Positions 33,645 through 45,063 of a DNA stretch of 64,000 nucleotides are shown in pieces. Positions within the stretch are counted from its first letter, which is position 1. The number at the start of each line of letters is the position of its first letter. Source of the stretch: Hordeum vulgare subsp. vulgare (taxonomy: Eukaryota; Streptophyta; Magnoliopsida; Poales; Poaceae); contig NC_058520.1 of NCBI RefSeq assembly GCF_904849725.1, positions 326,069,186 through 326,133,185 on the forward strand. The letters run 5' to 3'. Position numbers and translations under genes: made by a program. The notes under the pieces were generated by a model. It was not told where the DNA came from, made no database searches, and worked only from the letters and a program-made list of their open reading frames with translations.

Positions 33645-34677
33645 CAGCATGCATCTAGTGTATTAAGTTCATAACAAACGTAGTTACGCCTTAAGCAAGA
33701 TGACATGATGTAGAGGGATAAATTCATGCAATAGATATAAAGCCCATCTTTTTACCCTTGATGGAAACAACACGATACGTGCCTCGCTACCCCTTCTGTC
33801 ACTAGGTGAGGACACCGCACGGTATGAACCCAAAACCAAACACTTCTCCCATTGCAAGAATTACAGATCAAGTTGGCCAAACGAAACTCACAACTCGAAG
33901 AGAATTACTAGGATACGAAACCATGCATATAAGAGATGAGAGGAGACTGAAATAATATTCATAGATAATCTGATCATAAATCCACAATTCATCGGATCTC
34001 GACAAACACACCGCAAAAGAAGATTACATTGGATAGATCTCCATCAAGATCATGGAGAACTTTGTATTGAATATCCAAGAGAGAGAAGAAGCCATCTAGC
34101 TACTAGCTATGGACCCGAAGGTCTGTAGTGAACTACTCACGCATCATGAGAGAGGCAATGGTGTTGATGAAGAAACCCTCCGTGTCCGAATCCCCCCTCC
34201 GGCAGAGCACCAGAACGTGCCCCAGACGGGATCTTGCGGAGATATAAGCTTGCGGCGGCGGAAAAGTATTTTCGTGGCTCTCTCTAGCGTTTTTAGATTT
34301 CTGGAGAATTTATAGGCGGAAGAAGTAGGGCAGAGGAGCCACGGGGAGCCCACAAGCCTGCTAGCCCCCCCCAGGCCGGGGCTGGTGGGCTTGTGACCTC
34401 CTCCGAGGTCCTTTGCCTTGGTTGTCAAGTTTCCTGCGTATCTTCTGTTATGGAAAAAATCATTTCGCATGTTTTATTCCGTTTGGACTCTGTTTAATAT
34501 TCTCCTTTGAAAAAGGTCAAAAACACGGAAAAAACAGAAACTGGCACTTGGCACTGAGTTAATAGGTTAGTCCCAAAAAAGATATAAAATAGAATATTCA
34601 TGCATACAAAACATAAAAAGTTGACATTATAATAGCATGGAACCATAAAAAAATATAGATACGTTGGAGACGTATCA
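33645..34677 (-). repeat. X 5' LTR, part 2
   Basis: It continues 'cagcatgcatctagtg' exactly where 21448 stopped and ends ggagacgtatca. Together with part 1 it is about 1515 bp. The TATA-like site is on the minus strand at about 34305-34319. Confidence 0.85.
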
Positions 34678-34682
34678 TCAGC

Positions 34683-37544
34683 CTCTGCCCATGTTGCCTC
34701 CGCCTCAGCCTTTTGATGTATGAACTCCACCATAGCCTTGGTGAGGTTAGCATGTCGTTCGGTGAGGTATTTTTGATTCTTAGTGAACCATGCTCAAGGC
34801 GCTCTTGGAATCTAGTACCTTCTTCTGCAACAAGGGCCTCTCGATGGTCCAACTTCTCAGGGCGGCTACTGTAATGACCCTCATGTTGCTTGAAGCCCAT
34901 GCCGAGGGAGGCAAGGATGACGTGCTCTTTGGCCTCATCACTGCCGCTGAAGGGATCAACGACAACTGTTCCTCCAGCTATGGTGACGACGTTATCAAGG
35001 GAACCCTCTTTCAATAAGGCTTGGAAAATTTCCTCTCTAGGCATGCTGACGAACTATAGATTGCCGACTTTGAGGTACCTGTTGGGAGGAGGCACTTCAG
35101 ACACCCTCGCCCCAATGAGCATGCCCCTGTCGGGCATTCCTGAGACAAGAATGTCTTCAATATCTTTGGACACCTCCGGCACCGTTTCCTCAGCGGCCTT
35201 CTTATCGGCCTCCTCCAGAGGTATGTTTGTGGCCTCCCTTCGCGCTGCAGTCTAGCTGGTTTGAGCAGATGTATCCTTGGCAGCCACCTTGATGTTGTCA
35301 TCGCAACCCACATCATCGGTCGGGGGTAGATCTACAAACAACAACAAACATAAGTAAATTGGACTTAGAAGAAGTTCAAGAACACAAAAAGATATAAGAA
35401 AACAAGACCTTGGCAGTAAGGAACTCACAGGTGGATGCTTGTTGAGGGGGAACTCTTCCCTCTCCGACAACATCATCTGTCGTCGCATGATTGCTGACAG
35501 CACCGCCTACTGGCACGTCATCAGTGCAAATAGGCTCATCGACATAAGTCCTTGTTGAAGAACTCGTTTTCAAAGTGGTGTGCTCGTGAACCATCTCTGG
35601 GCGCTCCATCTATGTCTATTGAGGGATGGAAGTAACGGTGGCACCCATTCTAGTACTTGCCATCGGGTACTCGAAAGGGACCTCTTTCTCGGGGCTGCGA
35701 TCAGGGTTGGTGACGAAAATCCTTGCCTGTGACAAGGATCTTGTTGTCCACTCCATGGCACGCGCAAGATTCGCCTTCTTGTCCATGCACTGTGCCAAGG
35801 TCTCTTCATCCCTGCAGGAAACCGATAACAAGATTCAGCAAATGCAATTCAAGAATTCAAGGCAAACACAGGAAATGGACACTTACTCTTCCTATGAGTT
35901 GAACGTAGACAAGTCCTACAGCTCCTTTTGGTGACCAACAAGAGCGGGTTACTGAGTAGGCGTCCTGGAACGCATCACTGGCATGGCAGAGCTTGAAGAC
36001 TCTGCCCCCTTTGCGGAAGCACTTGCCAAGCATTTCACGTCGACTTGCCTCGGTAGCTGTGGACGAGAAACATTTGCGGCAGGGTCCTCCTATTCTACAT
36101 CTTCATCTGGTGGCGAGGAATGGCATATTGCCTCCTCGGTGAAAGCCTTGTGGAGGGTGTGAGATTTCTTTTTGAGGATGACAAGGGCATGGAATTCTTC
36201 GAATCCTAGCTCCCTGGAAGCCTCAGGCTCCTCGTCCACGATAGGGTCCTCCGGCAAGTCAGGTGTATCTTCCTCTTCATCCTCCTCCTCGTGTTCCCCG
36301 CCAATATCCTCATCCTCATCATCAGGCGTGGTGGCACCTGACTTGTTTCCTCCCACATAAAATCAAGCCTCCGCGACCCTCTTGCCGATCCATTTGATCT
36401 ACTCCTCGATGGTGTTGTGGATCAGCTTGCCCTCATCCCTGATGGCCACCTCCGTCAGTTTATCGAACCAGTCCGGGACAATCTCCTTCCGTAGCAGCTA
36501 CCATGTGGATTCGAGACCGTGCACGTTGTATTCCAGTATCATCGCCCAGATCAAATCTTTGGCACAGTGGGATGATGCATGCCGGGAGCTTGAACTTGCT
36601 GTCTGGGTGGAAGAGCTAGTGGCACAAAGTGAACATCTGCATCGATATAAAGTTGGTGTGGATCTGTGGATGCAATGGCATCACATCGGCATCATTGTCG
36701 TACTTCGAGGCGAAGCGATTCCAGTCTTGCAGGGGAGCAATGTGCGTGGTGAGGAAATTTGCGCCCACCATTTCTATGGTAAGCCCGACAGCCCTCAAGC
36801 GGAGCATGCGAGCAATGGAGATCTCTGGGAACACATCCTTGGCATCAACGTCTCTCTATCTCTTGACGCGGATCGGATTTGACTTTTGAGTCTTATAGAA
36901 CGACAGAGCGTCCTTGTTCTTGTTGTAGGACCATTATCCCTGCCACTCATCCCACTTCTTGTGTAGGTTCTCGAGGGGATATACCTCCTTGTGAGTGACC
37001 CGTGGATCCATGTTATGTTATCGGAGCAGGCATCTCCCTCCATGCGTGGATAGTAAAAATAGCAGAAAAGTGCTATGTTGGGGACTATTCCTATAAAGTT
37101 CTCACACATATGTGCGAAGATCGCTAGGGTGGTCATGACTTTGGGAGTAAAATCAAGCAGTCTGAAGACATATATCAGCATCAGGTCTGTAAAGAAGGTA
37201 GAGAAGGGGTGAAACAACCCACGGTAAAAGTACGCCATGAAGAATGGGTACTTCCCTGCGCTAGGCTCGGTGTCACTAGGAAACACCTCCGGCGGTTGGT
37301 GCTCCGAGATCTCCTTCCCCCAAGCAAGGTCATACCTCGAGACGAGGTCATTCACCGTCGACACAGAAGGGTAGAAGATGACGCAGGATCGCCACGCATC
37401 TACAAGCGCCTCCTTCCTCGCCTCTGCGTTAGGGCGAGTTGCCTTCTTGGCATTCTTTGTTGAGGCCGGGCGGCAGCTAGCAACTTCCTCTTGGGCGCCA
37501 TGGCGAGCTTGAGGGAAATCGACGACGGAGGTGCATGAAGACAA
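34683..37544 (-). pseudogene. Element B antisense ORF, N-terminal and central part
   Basis: The minus strand encodes a protein unrelated to gag-pol. The natural start is probably 'MAPKRKLLAAARP' at 37503, which a frameshift separates from the main frame. That frame (open from 37544 to 36795) reads 'WRSCVIFYPSVSTVNDLVSRYDL', then 'AGKYPFFMAYFYRGLFHPF' and 'TPKVMTTLAIFAHMCENFIGI', resembling the plant family annotated as putative gypsy-type transposon protein (PF04195-like). A very acidic stretch follows (36356-36090, 'EHEEEDEEEDTPDLPEDP'), then charged segments that lead into the coiled coil continued at 16410. Several frameshifts and stops break it. Its function in Tat-lineage elements is unknown. 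Confidence 0.6.
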
Positions 37545-37640
37545 TGGAGCAGCAGAAGGGCTCTACCTTGCCCAATGAAGATGATAGTGACGACAGGCCT
37601 GGGAAGCAATGGCTGGATGAGTAGCGCCTCTACAGTTTCC

Positions 37641-37652
37641 CCTTTTATAAGG
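37641..37652 (-). promoter_or_regulatory. TATA box in front of the antisense ORF
   Basis: The minus strand reads ccttataaaagg, a strong TATA consensus, about 140 bases upstream of the ATG at 37503. The position is suitable for independent transcription of the antisense gene. This is prediction from sequence only. Confidence 0.5.
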
Positions 37653-38243
37653 AAGAATACATAGAGGTTGGCTCTCCCCTTGGCGTGGTTATGGTGTTTT
37701 AGGCGTGCGCCTTAGGCACCGTTTAGTTCCACCTCTCCCATGTCCTGCATTTAATGTGTGTCGTGGGTGGGTGGTAAAACCCATCATTACAACCATAATA
37801 AAGGATGTACATGTGTGTCTCTGCACAGTTTTGGGCCTAGCCCAATAATGTCATAGAATTAAGTGTGGCCCAGGCTCGAGGGCTCCTATCAGTGTACTCA
37901 AGAATGGGTCCTTTAGTACCTTGACTTGTGCACAGACGGCTATAGTCTCTGGACCGAGCCTTGCCGGGAAGATACCACACTCAAGAAAAATCAAAAGAAG
38001 ACCAAGCCTTTGGCAAGCCTCTTGCTAGAGAGCAATACCTGACATACTCTGTGCCCGGAAGAATCCCACCTTCAAGGCACTGCTCCACCTCATCGGGTGG
38101 ATTGTCGCCCATCAATGAGGTGTCACGCGGGCAAGCATTTCGGTAGGGCCTGTCGGGGCACGTGGAAGCTCCATACAATCGTGTCAGCTTTGATGACACC
38201 CGTCCTAATGGTGTGGTTCAGTAATAAGAGGTAGCTGGGCTCA

Positions 38244-39720
38244 TGATAACCCACAAGGGTATATGTTTTTTTGTAGCCTTTTTCAATAAGTAAGAGTGTC
38301 AAACCCAATGAGGAGCTAAAGGTAGAACAAATATTCCCTCAAGTTCTATGGACCATCGATACAACTCTACGCGCACTTAACGTTTGCTTTACGTAAAACA
38401 AGAATAAAACTAGAAGTACTTTGCAAGAAAATGAAGAGCAAGTAAATAAAAGTTTCGGTCCGTTTAGAAAGCTTTCTGTGTAACACAAGAAGAAATGATT
38501 GTCCGTAGGCAATTGAATATAACATGATAGATACTTATTATGTGCAATGATGGAGAGGCATACACTAACATACTTTCCATACTTGGATCATATGGAATTA
38601 TGATTGGACCTCTAGCAAGCATCCACAAGTACTAGAAATCATTAAGGTAAACCCAACCATAGCATTAAACATCAAGTACACTTTACTCCCATACGTGCAC
38701 AACTCCCTTACTCGGGTGTAAGTTTCTGTCACTCTCGCCACCCGCCATAAGTGAATCATGAACATGTTGCAAACCCTCCAGCGTGTATCCTTCACGTGTG
38801 CGGATCACGGAAGGCACCTTAGGACAACACCATATCAACACACAACTCATATCAATAACATCATATCACAATTAACCCGCATGACAAAATGGATCTACTC
38901 AAACATCATAGGACAACCACATATCATTGGGAAATAGTATGTAGTGTTGAGCACCATGTTTAAGTAGAGAGTTATAGTGGTAAAGGAGGTGTTACACTGC
39001 TGCATAGAGGGAGAGAGAGTTGGTGTTGGCGGCGGCAGGATTGTTGATGTAGATCGCCGTCACGCTCCTTTCCCCGGCGGCACTTCGGCGCCACGGGGAC
39101 AGATGGGGAGTGAGTCCCCCTCCTTCTTCTTATTCCTTGGACTCCGCCCTAGATGGGAGGACTGTTCCCCATCTGGTCCATGTCCTCCATGGCAGCGAAG
39201 GGGCAGGAGCCCCTCCGATATTGGATTTCCCTCTCTATTCTCTTCACTTTCACGTTCATGTTTTCTCGACCTTCACCGTTTCTTAAATTCCCGGAGATCC
39301 GTAACAGTAACTCCGATTGCGCTGAATTTCTGAGAGGATTGTTATCCACAAATTATCTTTCTTGCGTTCGAATAAGAGCCCCAACCGACCTAAGGGGTTC
39401 CCACTAGACACCACCACACACGAGGGGGACCAAGCACCCTACTGCTTAGTGGAGGCTGTGGGCCTCCGTTTGCGTTGCTTCCTCCTCCCCAAAATCACAT
39501 ATATTCCAAAATAAATCTCCATAAATTTTTATCGCGTTTGGAGTTTTTTTATATGGATATTATGTGAAATAGAAAACATGCAACAAACAAGAATTGGCAC
39601 TTCGCACTAGATCAATATGTTAGTTCAATAAATCATATAAAATATTGCCAAAAATATGCGAAAGTTGTATAATATTGGCATGTAACAATAAAAAATTATA
39701 GTTACGACGGAGACGTATTA
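38244..39720 (-). mobile_element. P: solo LTR of a gypsy element
   Basis: It is flanked by perfect GCTCA copies (38239-38243 and 39721-39725). On the plus strand it starts TGATAACCCACAAGG, resembling the start of element A's LTR, and ends gagacgtatta (terminal C changed to T). It is 1477 bp. There is no internal region. It is a product of recombination between two LTRs. The stretch 39000-39200 is GC-rich and has chance ORFs on both strands. Confidence 0.85.
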
Positions 39721-39913
39721 GCTCACGACATAAAAGGAGAGGCCATCCTTGTCGGGGAATGGCGCGAGCATGACACCTAATGGTGCATTTATTATGCATG
39801 TGCTAATCCATGAGGGTTAGGTATTTTCCACTATTGCTATGTTAGTAGTTTGTCCACCGCTACTATTTACCCTTGTGCAATTACCATTTAACCATTATGG
39901 TAACTCCTTTTCC

Positions 39914-39921
39914 TATAAAAG
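39914..39921 (+). promoter_or_regulatory. TATA box of element B 3' LTR
   Basis: tataaaag lies in the context tcctataaaaggagg, typical of Tat LTR promoters. In a 3' LTR it would read outwards into 40143 onwards. Confidence 0.5.
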
Positions 39922-40142
39922 GAGGTCCATGGATAACTGTACAAGGGTCGAAATCCTGCTCATTTGTGTGCATGGTAGCACCCTCGAGCACTTTGCCGGG
40001 TTGTTGCGCTCCTTGTAATTTGAGATAATCTCATAATACACAAACCACACGGGACGTGGGGTATTATGCCTCTAGGTGGCCTGAACCTGTATAAACCTCG
40101 TGTGCATTGGTTGGTGCTGCTCTTTGGGAACGTATATCCCCA

Positions 40143-40595
40143 CAGTCAAACTGCAAAGGGGCCTTTCCATTCCCATAGATTGTCATACCTCGAAAGAGAC
40201 CCTAGAAGCTTCGATGACGCACTAGATGATGCCCATGGGTAGGATGAGCCATGTGAGCTTGTGGGGGCCCTTGAGGCTCCGAATGACCTAATTCGAATGC
40301 CGTATATTCACAAATATTTGGAAACCCACAGAGCGAGAGCTGAAACAATTTTATCACCCACTCAAGGATCTGTTCTTCTACAATCCAATCTGGAGGACTT
40401 ATCCGGTGCTTGTCAGAGGGGGGGCCCATCATGGAGGCCATCCTCATCAACCTTGCTTGCTCCACGATGATCTATGATTAATTCCTATAGGACCTACAAG
40501 TCCATAGTAGTAGATCTCTCTCTCTCTTAGTAGGTGAGAACAACAAAGGAACAACCTCCATGGAAGCTACTATAGAATAACAAGAGATTGCTATT
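40143..40595. other. Unassigned stretch between B and M0
   Basis: About 450 bp is not explained by a recognised element. One plus-strand frame reads protein-like sequence ('FTNIWKPTERELKQFYHPL', near 40308-40365) but has stops before and after. Another frame is open for 69 codons (40261-40470) and the minus strand is open for 87 codons (40465-40202). A TC microsatellite lies at 40511-40528. It may be internal sequence of M0 beside the B insertion point or flank of the B LTR. I cannot choose between these. Confidence 0.4.
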
Positions 40596-41524
40596 TTGAC
40601 GAAGTGGAGGACTCATTTTGCAGAGCACAATGATGATCATCCTATATCTGAGAACATGAAGGAGAAAAAGGATCAAGGGCTCAGGAAGTGGAGAGCTTCT
40701 GATCCCTATGCTACCAGAAGAAGGACTCGTGTTGATGCTCGTTTCCACACTAAGGAGCAGCAATATTTGTATGAGATTGTCTTGTTAGACAAGAGTCCAG
40801 CTATCAGTGACATGAGGTATGTTGATTGGAAGTACATCAAGGAGAATGAAGACTACTTCCCTCATGTGCAAGAGAACTTCAGGGCCATAGACATTGAGAA
40901 CTTTATTGGCAGAGAGATGATAGCTTGGAATGATGAAATGATCTTGTCATTTTACTCTATAGCTCATTTCTATCCAGATGGGAAAATTGAATGGATGACT
41001 GAAGGCACCAGGTACAAATCTTCTGTTGATGAGTGGGCTACCATCTTAGGAGCCGAAGGGTGCAGGATAGAGATTTGGATGTTTATGTTGAGGCCAAGAT
41101 GGACCACAACTACAAGGCCAACATCTATAACCCAGTTCCCAAGGAATATCTAAATTCCCACAAGCTTGGACCTGTCTACTTCTTACAAGCAGGACTGCCC
41201 ACCACCAACACTATTATGAGGTACACCTTGATGCCAAAATCACGAGATGACAAGATGATCATGGTATATTCCATAAATATGTTGCATCATGTAGACACCC
41301 ACACCAGGAAAAGGGTGATGGATTTGATTGTAGAGATAATCAAGAGGACTGCTGCTGACGAGAAGAGGTCATGTGAATATGCTCCATATATTCAGATGTT
41401 GATCAACTCCAAGGTTGGAAAGAGCATTTATCTACTTGATCGTCAAGACCTGCCACTCAAGCTAGAATTCGAGGATAATGTTGTGGTGATGGAACCAAGA
41501 CATCCCACTTCAGCTATACAATAG
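40596..41524 (+). pseudogene. M0 extra 3' ORF (SIRE/Maximus type), frameshifted
   Basis: Two open stretches (40596-41153 and 41033-41524) in different frames together match the M1 protein: 'GLRKWRASDPYATRRRTRVD', 'RFHTKEQQYLYEIVLLDKSP', 'MRYVDWKYIKENEDYFPHV', 'HFYPDGKIEWMTEGTRY', then, after a frameshift near 41060, 'GPVYFLQAGLPTTNTIMRYT' and 'SCEYAPYIQMLINSKVGK'. In SIRE/Maximus elements this position, downstream of pol, holds an ORF often called envelope-like. I see no signal peptide or membrane helix in this core, so an envelope role is not supported here. Decayed coding sequence continues to about 42000. Confidence 0.7.
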
Positions 41525-42455
41525 GCTGAGATTGTAGTTGGGTCCCGGGAAGAGGAAGCCATAGCCAATAGTGCTCTACTGGTAAATACCAAAGGTGATC
41601 AAATGGCATGTCTTATTGACACCATTAAAGGGATAGACAAGAACATCAATGACATTCTGCTGAACCAGATATAAAGGTCAGTCAGATGACCACCATGCTC
41701 AACCAGTTAAGGCAGGAGGTAGATGCAGTGCTTGCTCCCAGCTCTAGTGATGATAATGACAGTCCACTCCAGACTCACACACTGAGTTTAGGACACAGGC
41801 CAGATCTTTTGTCATGCCAGTTGTAGAGACGAGACCATCTTCATCAGCTCCATCAACTCCTACAACTCCACTCTATAAACCACCACCTGAGAGGATATCA
41901 GCTGAAGCATTCACACTGGATGTTCTTTCGACTCCTTCCATAACTAGAATAGGAGACCATGCTCGACACTGAGCTTTATACCTTCAAGCTTTTTGGTAAC
42001 GTGCTGCCGAAGGTGGAGAAGTGTCATAGATCATAGGCCTGCGAGAGTGTGTGTGTTGCTTTTTGTTGCTCTTCTTGTTTTTGAATTTTTTTGCTTTACC
42101 GTATGGATGTCTTAAACCTTGTTGTGATGGATCACACGCTTTACGTTTGATGCTACTATTTCCTCTCTTTGAGACATCTACGTGATGATCATTCACTCAT
42201 TATTGGAGTTATGTGCGTTATAATCCATTCATATCATTTATACGCACCACCAAGATGTAGGTGACATGGATGAGTTGCGCATGATCCTAATTGATGGTGC
42301 ATTTGCATTCAAACGCAAATTTGAAATAATGGACAAATTTTGGGGGAGCTCTTGCTTATAACATACCTCTCAAAGCTACAATGTTATTCATCAACTATAT
42401 ATTTTATGTCAAAGCTCTGATCCATATGTTGTCATCAATTACCAAAAAGGTGGAT
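41525..42455 (+). other. M0 3' ORF tail remnant and 3' untranslated region
   Basis: The first 450 bases contain decayed matches to the M1 C-terminal part ('FTLDVLSTPS' near 41910). The rest, including 'tgcattcaaacgcaaattt' (about 42303) and 'gggggagctcttgctt', is also present in M1 before its 3' LTR (52831-52900). There is no gene. Confidence 0.6.
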
Positions 42456-43512
42456 ACAAAAAGCACAACTTCTCCCTAGGTGGTTTTGGTAATTAATAAC
42501 AACATATATTTCATTGGACTGATGATTCTACCAAGTATATTTTAGGAAAAGTTCAATGAATGGATTGGCTAAGGATTGTGAGGGGATACCCTAGATGCAA
42601 GGAACATCAATTGGCAACAAGCTTCAAGACTCTACATTTTGCTTTTATGTGAGAAAGCACAACTGAGTCCATAGGACAACCAATACTATTAAAAGAGGAT
42701 GAGATGTCTATGATGATCTAGTTTCTCAAGTGTTTAGAGTTAGCCACCAAAACCTCATGGAATTCTCCCACAAATATTCTATCCAAACCCCAAAGTCAAA
42801 AGTCGGTGCCACAAATATTTCCAATTTGGCCCTACCGAGTTTTACCCTAGATAGAGTCGAGAGCCAAGCAAACAATATCGATACCACCAAGTTCCATTTC
42901 GATTAAAGTGAAATCACTGACCAACTTTCTGTTGTCCCATTTCTAGATATTGGAATTTCAGATTTTAGGAATTGGTGACACCGAATATGGTAACTACCTA
43001 GGTCATCCAAAGTCGGACACACTGAGATTTATATATAGGCCTCATCAAAACGCCAAAATTTGCCACATTTTGCACTAGTCCATGCAACCGAGTTTTTATT
43101 TCGGTTTCGCCGAGTTTGGAAATAGTGTTGTAACGGTTCAATTTTTGGAGATGCCTATATATATACCTCCTCCACCAGCCTCTCATTCAAAGAGGAAGCA
43201 CTTAGAACGAACCAACACTTGCCATAGGAATCTGAGAGAGAGAGTCACCAACTGATGTGTTGATTTGAAGATATTCCATTCCTACCATAAGAATCTTGAT
43301 TTCTAGACCCCAAGTTGCTTTCCATCCAATCATTCTCTTCTGCCCAAGCCAAATCTGTGAACGAGTGATTGAGTGTTGAGGCGACAATCATTTGAAGCAC
43401 AAGATCAAGGAGTTCATCATACTACCACATCTATTACCTTTTGGAGAGTGATCTCTCCTAGAATGGTTAGGTGTCGCTTGGGAGCCTTCGACTTCGTGTG
43501 GAGTTGAACCAA
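42456..43512 (+). repeat. M0 3' LTR, part 1 (part 2: 54505-54951)
   Basis: It aligns with the M1 LTRs from 'aagcacaactt.tccctagg' onwards; its TG start has decayed. A TATA-like tatatatatacc lies near 43156-43168. The LTR is interrupted by M1 inside the conserved phrase 'ggagttgaaccaag', and the remainder at 54505-54951 completes a length of about 1500 bp. Confidence 0.8.
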
Positions 43513-45010
43513 TGAAAGCACAATTTCTCCCTAGGGTAGTTTAGATAATTGATCACAACATATGCATCATTGTACTAATGTGTTTTCCATGTGTATTTCG
43601 CAAAAGTTCAAAAGATGTTATGGCTTAAAGTTTATGTGGAGATACCCCTAGATGCAAGAAAGGAATAATATTGGCTCAAGCTTCAAGCTAGAAGACTCTT
43701 CATTTTATATTTGTGATAAATCACTTTTGAGTCCATAGGAAAGCCAATACTATAAAAAGGGGGTGAGGTAGTAGAATGAACTGATTGCTCAAATGCTCAA
43801 AGTTAGCCACAAAAACACTCAGTCATTTTTCCCACATATCCACTCTATCAAGTTCCACATATACAAATTCGGTGTAACCAACATTGCCACTTCGGACCCA
43901 CCGAGTTTGAAAGACACAACCCTAGCCATTCCCACCAAATCGGTGTTACCAAAACTACATCGGTGCTACCGAGTTTAGTGTGACCAACATTCTGTTGCCA
44001 AGATACACAAAATCGTAATTTCCAAGTTTGAGTATCAGTGCCACAGAGTTTGGTCATCTGACCGTTAGTCACCTTTTCGGTGCCACCAAGTTCTACATAT
44101 CAGTCTAACCGAGATTCAAAGTTTACACTTTTAGTACTAGTCGGTACCAGTGAGTTGTCCACTTTGGTTTCATGGAGTTTGCACTTTTGTGTGTAACGGA
44201 TGGATTTTGGCTGCTGCCTATATATACCCCTTCACCCACCTCTCATTCGTGGGAGAAGCACTCAGAACATACACTTCATTTCCAAATCCATTTTATCAGA
44301 GAGAACCACCTACTCATGTGTTCAGACCAAGATATTCCAATCTAATTGTTTGAAACTTGATCTCTAGCCTCCCCAAACTGCTTTCCACCAAATCAGCCTC
44401 TCCTACCCATGCATATTCTATGAGAGAGTGATTTGTGTTGAGGAGACTATCTTTAGAAGCACAAGAGCAAGGAGTTCATTGATCTACAACATCTATTACC
44501 TTTTGGAGGGTGGTGCCTCCTAGATTGGTTAGGTGTCGCTTGGGAGCCTCCTACTGTGTGTTGTGGAGTTGAACCAAGACGTTTGTAAGGGCAAGGAGAT
44601 CGCCTACTTCGTGAAGATCTATTGTGAGTGAGGCTAGTCCTGTGTGGACGTAAGCCGTCGTGGAATAGACAAGGCCGCTTCTTTGTGGACCCCTTGTGGG
44701 TGGAGCCCTGTGTGGACTCTCGCAGTCATTACCCTCCGTAGGTTGAAGTCTCCACTAACATGGACGTACGATAGCGCAACCTATCGGAACCTTGCCAACC
44801 TCATGTGTTTGATCTCCCTACCTTACTCCTCTACTTTACACTTGCATGTTTTACTTTCCGTTGCTATACTATTAGAACTGCATGTGTAGGGTGTACTTGA
44901 CCTGCTATAACTGCCGTAGCTGCCTCTCAAGTAAAATTGGGAAAATGCAAAAAAATTATCTTGTCAAGTAGTCTAATCAATCCCCCTCTAAACATACTTT
45001 CGATCCTACA
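43513..45010 (+). repeat. M1 5' LTR
   Basis: It starts TGAAAGCACAATT and ends cgatcctaca (1498 bp). The promoter region has several imperfect palindromes of the form CGGTGnnACCG (for example 43959-43980, 44073-44090), followed by a TATA box (cctatatatacccc, 44217-44230). The LTR ends two bases before the primer binding site. Confidence 0.88.
44217..44230 (+). promoter_or_regulatory. TATA box of M1 5' LTR
   Basis: cctatatatacccc is conserved in the 3' LTR (53692-53702) and in M0 (about 43156-43168). Confidence 0.6.
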
Positions 45011-45012
45011 AG

Positions 45013-45024
45013 TGGTATCAGAGC
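45013..45024 (+). other. M1 primer binding site (initiator tRNA-Met)
   Basis: TGGTATCAGAGC is the standard copia primer binding site complementary to plant initiator tRNA-Met, two bases after the LTR. Confidence 0.9.
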
Positions 45025-45063
45025 TTTGGTCTCCATTTCATTGTTTTAGCAACCTAGGAGAGT

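Larger units (their letters stand above)
16416..34677 (-). mobile_element. Element X: gypsy-type LTR element carrying Y, Z and S inside it
   Basis: The outer ends are TGCTACCTCTTGAGC and ggagacgtatca. The left LTR piece (16416-16940) and the right LTR piece (20967-21448) share changes not seen in the sister LTRs, for example 'ggagtatcaa.acaagtcaccaatg', so they are the two LTRs of one element. Its right LTR was split by Z. Its left side was hit by Y and then lost about 1.3 kb or more of the LTR and internal sequence. What remains inside is 18402-20966, with one unknown ORF, a tandem PBS array and no polymerase. Confidence 0.8.
5199..40142 (+). mobile_element. Element B: Tat-lineage Ty3/gypsy retrotransposon, interrupted by E1, X and P
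   Basis: After removing three insertions the plus strand reads gag, protease, RT, RNase H, a second (archaeal-type) RNase H and integrase, then a region whose coding strand is reversed, then an LTR. The extra RNase H and the antisense 3' ORF are marks of the Tat lineage (Retand, Grande and RIRE2 relatives). Continuity across E1 is shown by the protein (FDGED before, DYPDCTT after). Continuity across X is shown by the antisense coiled-coil ORF. The 5' LTR lies outside the window, presumably beyond A. The right end near 40142 is approximate. Confidence 0.8.
37740..40142 (+). repeat. Element B 3' LTR, interrupted by solo LTR P (left edge approximate)
   Basis: After the antisense gene comes non-coding DNA with a clear plus-strand TATA box (tcctataaaaggagg, 39911-39925) and the promoter-downstream composition of a Tat LTR, ending '..tatatccccaca'. 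The second LTR is outside the window, so neither end is verified. The left edge is a guess within about 150 bases and the right edge rests on the CA terminus. P splits it between 38243 and 39721. Confidence 0.45.

Noticed and set aside
40202..40465. 87-aa minus-strand ORF as a candidate host gene
   Set aside because: No recognisable domain, no exon structure or promoter, and competing open frames on the other strand; kept only as an unassigned stretch.
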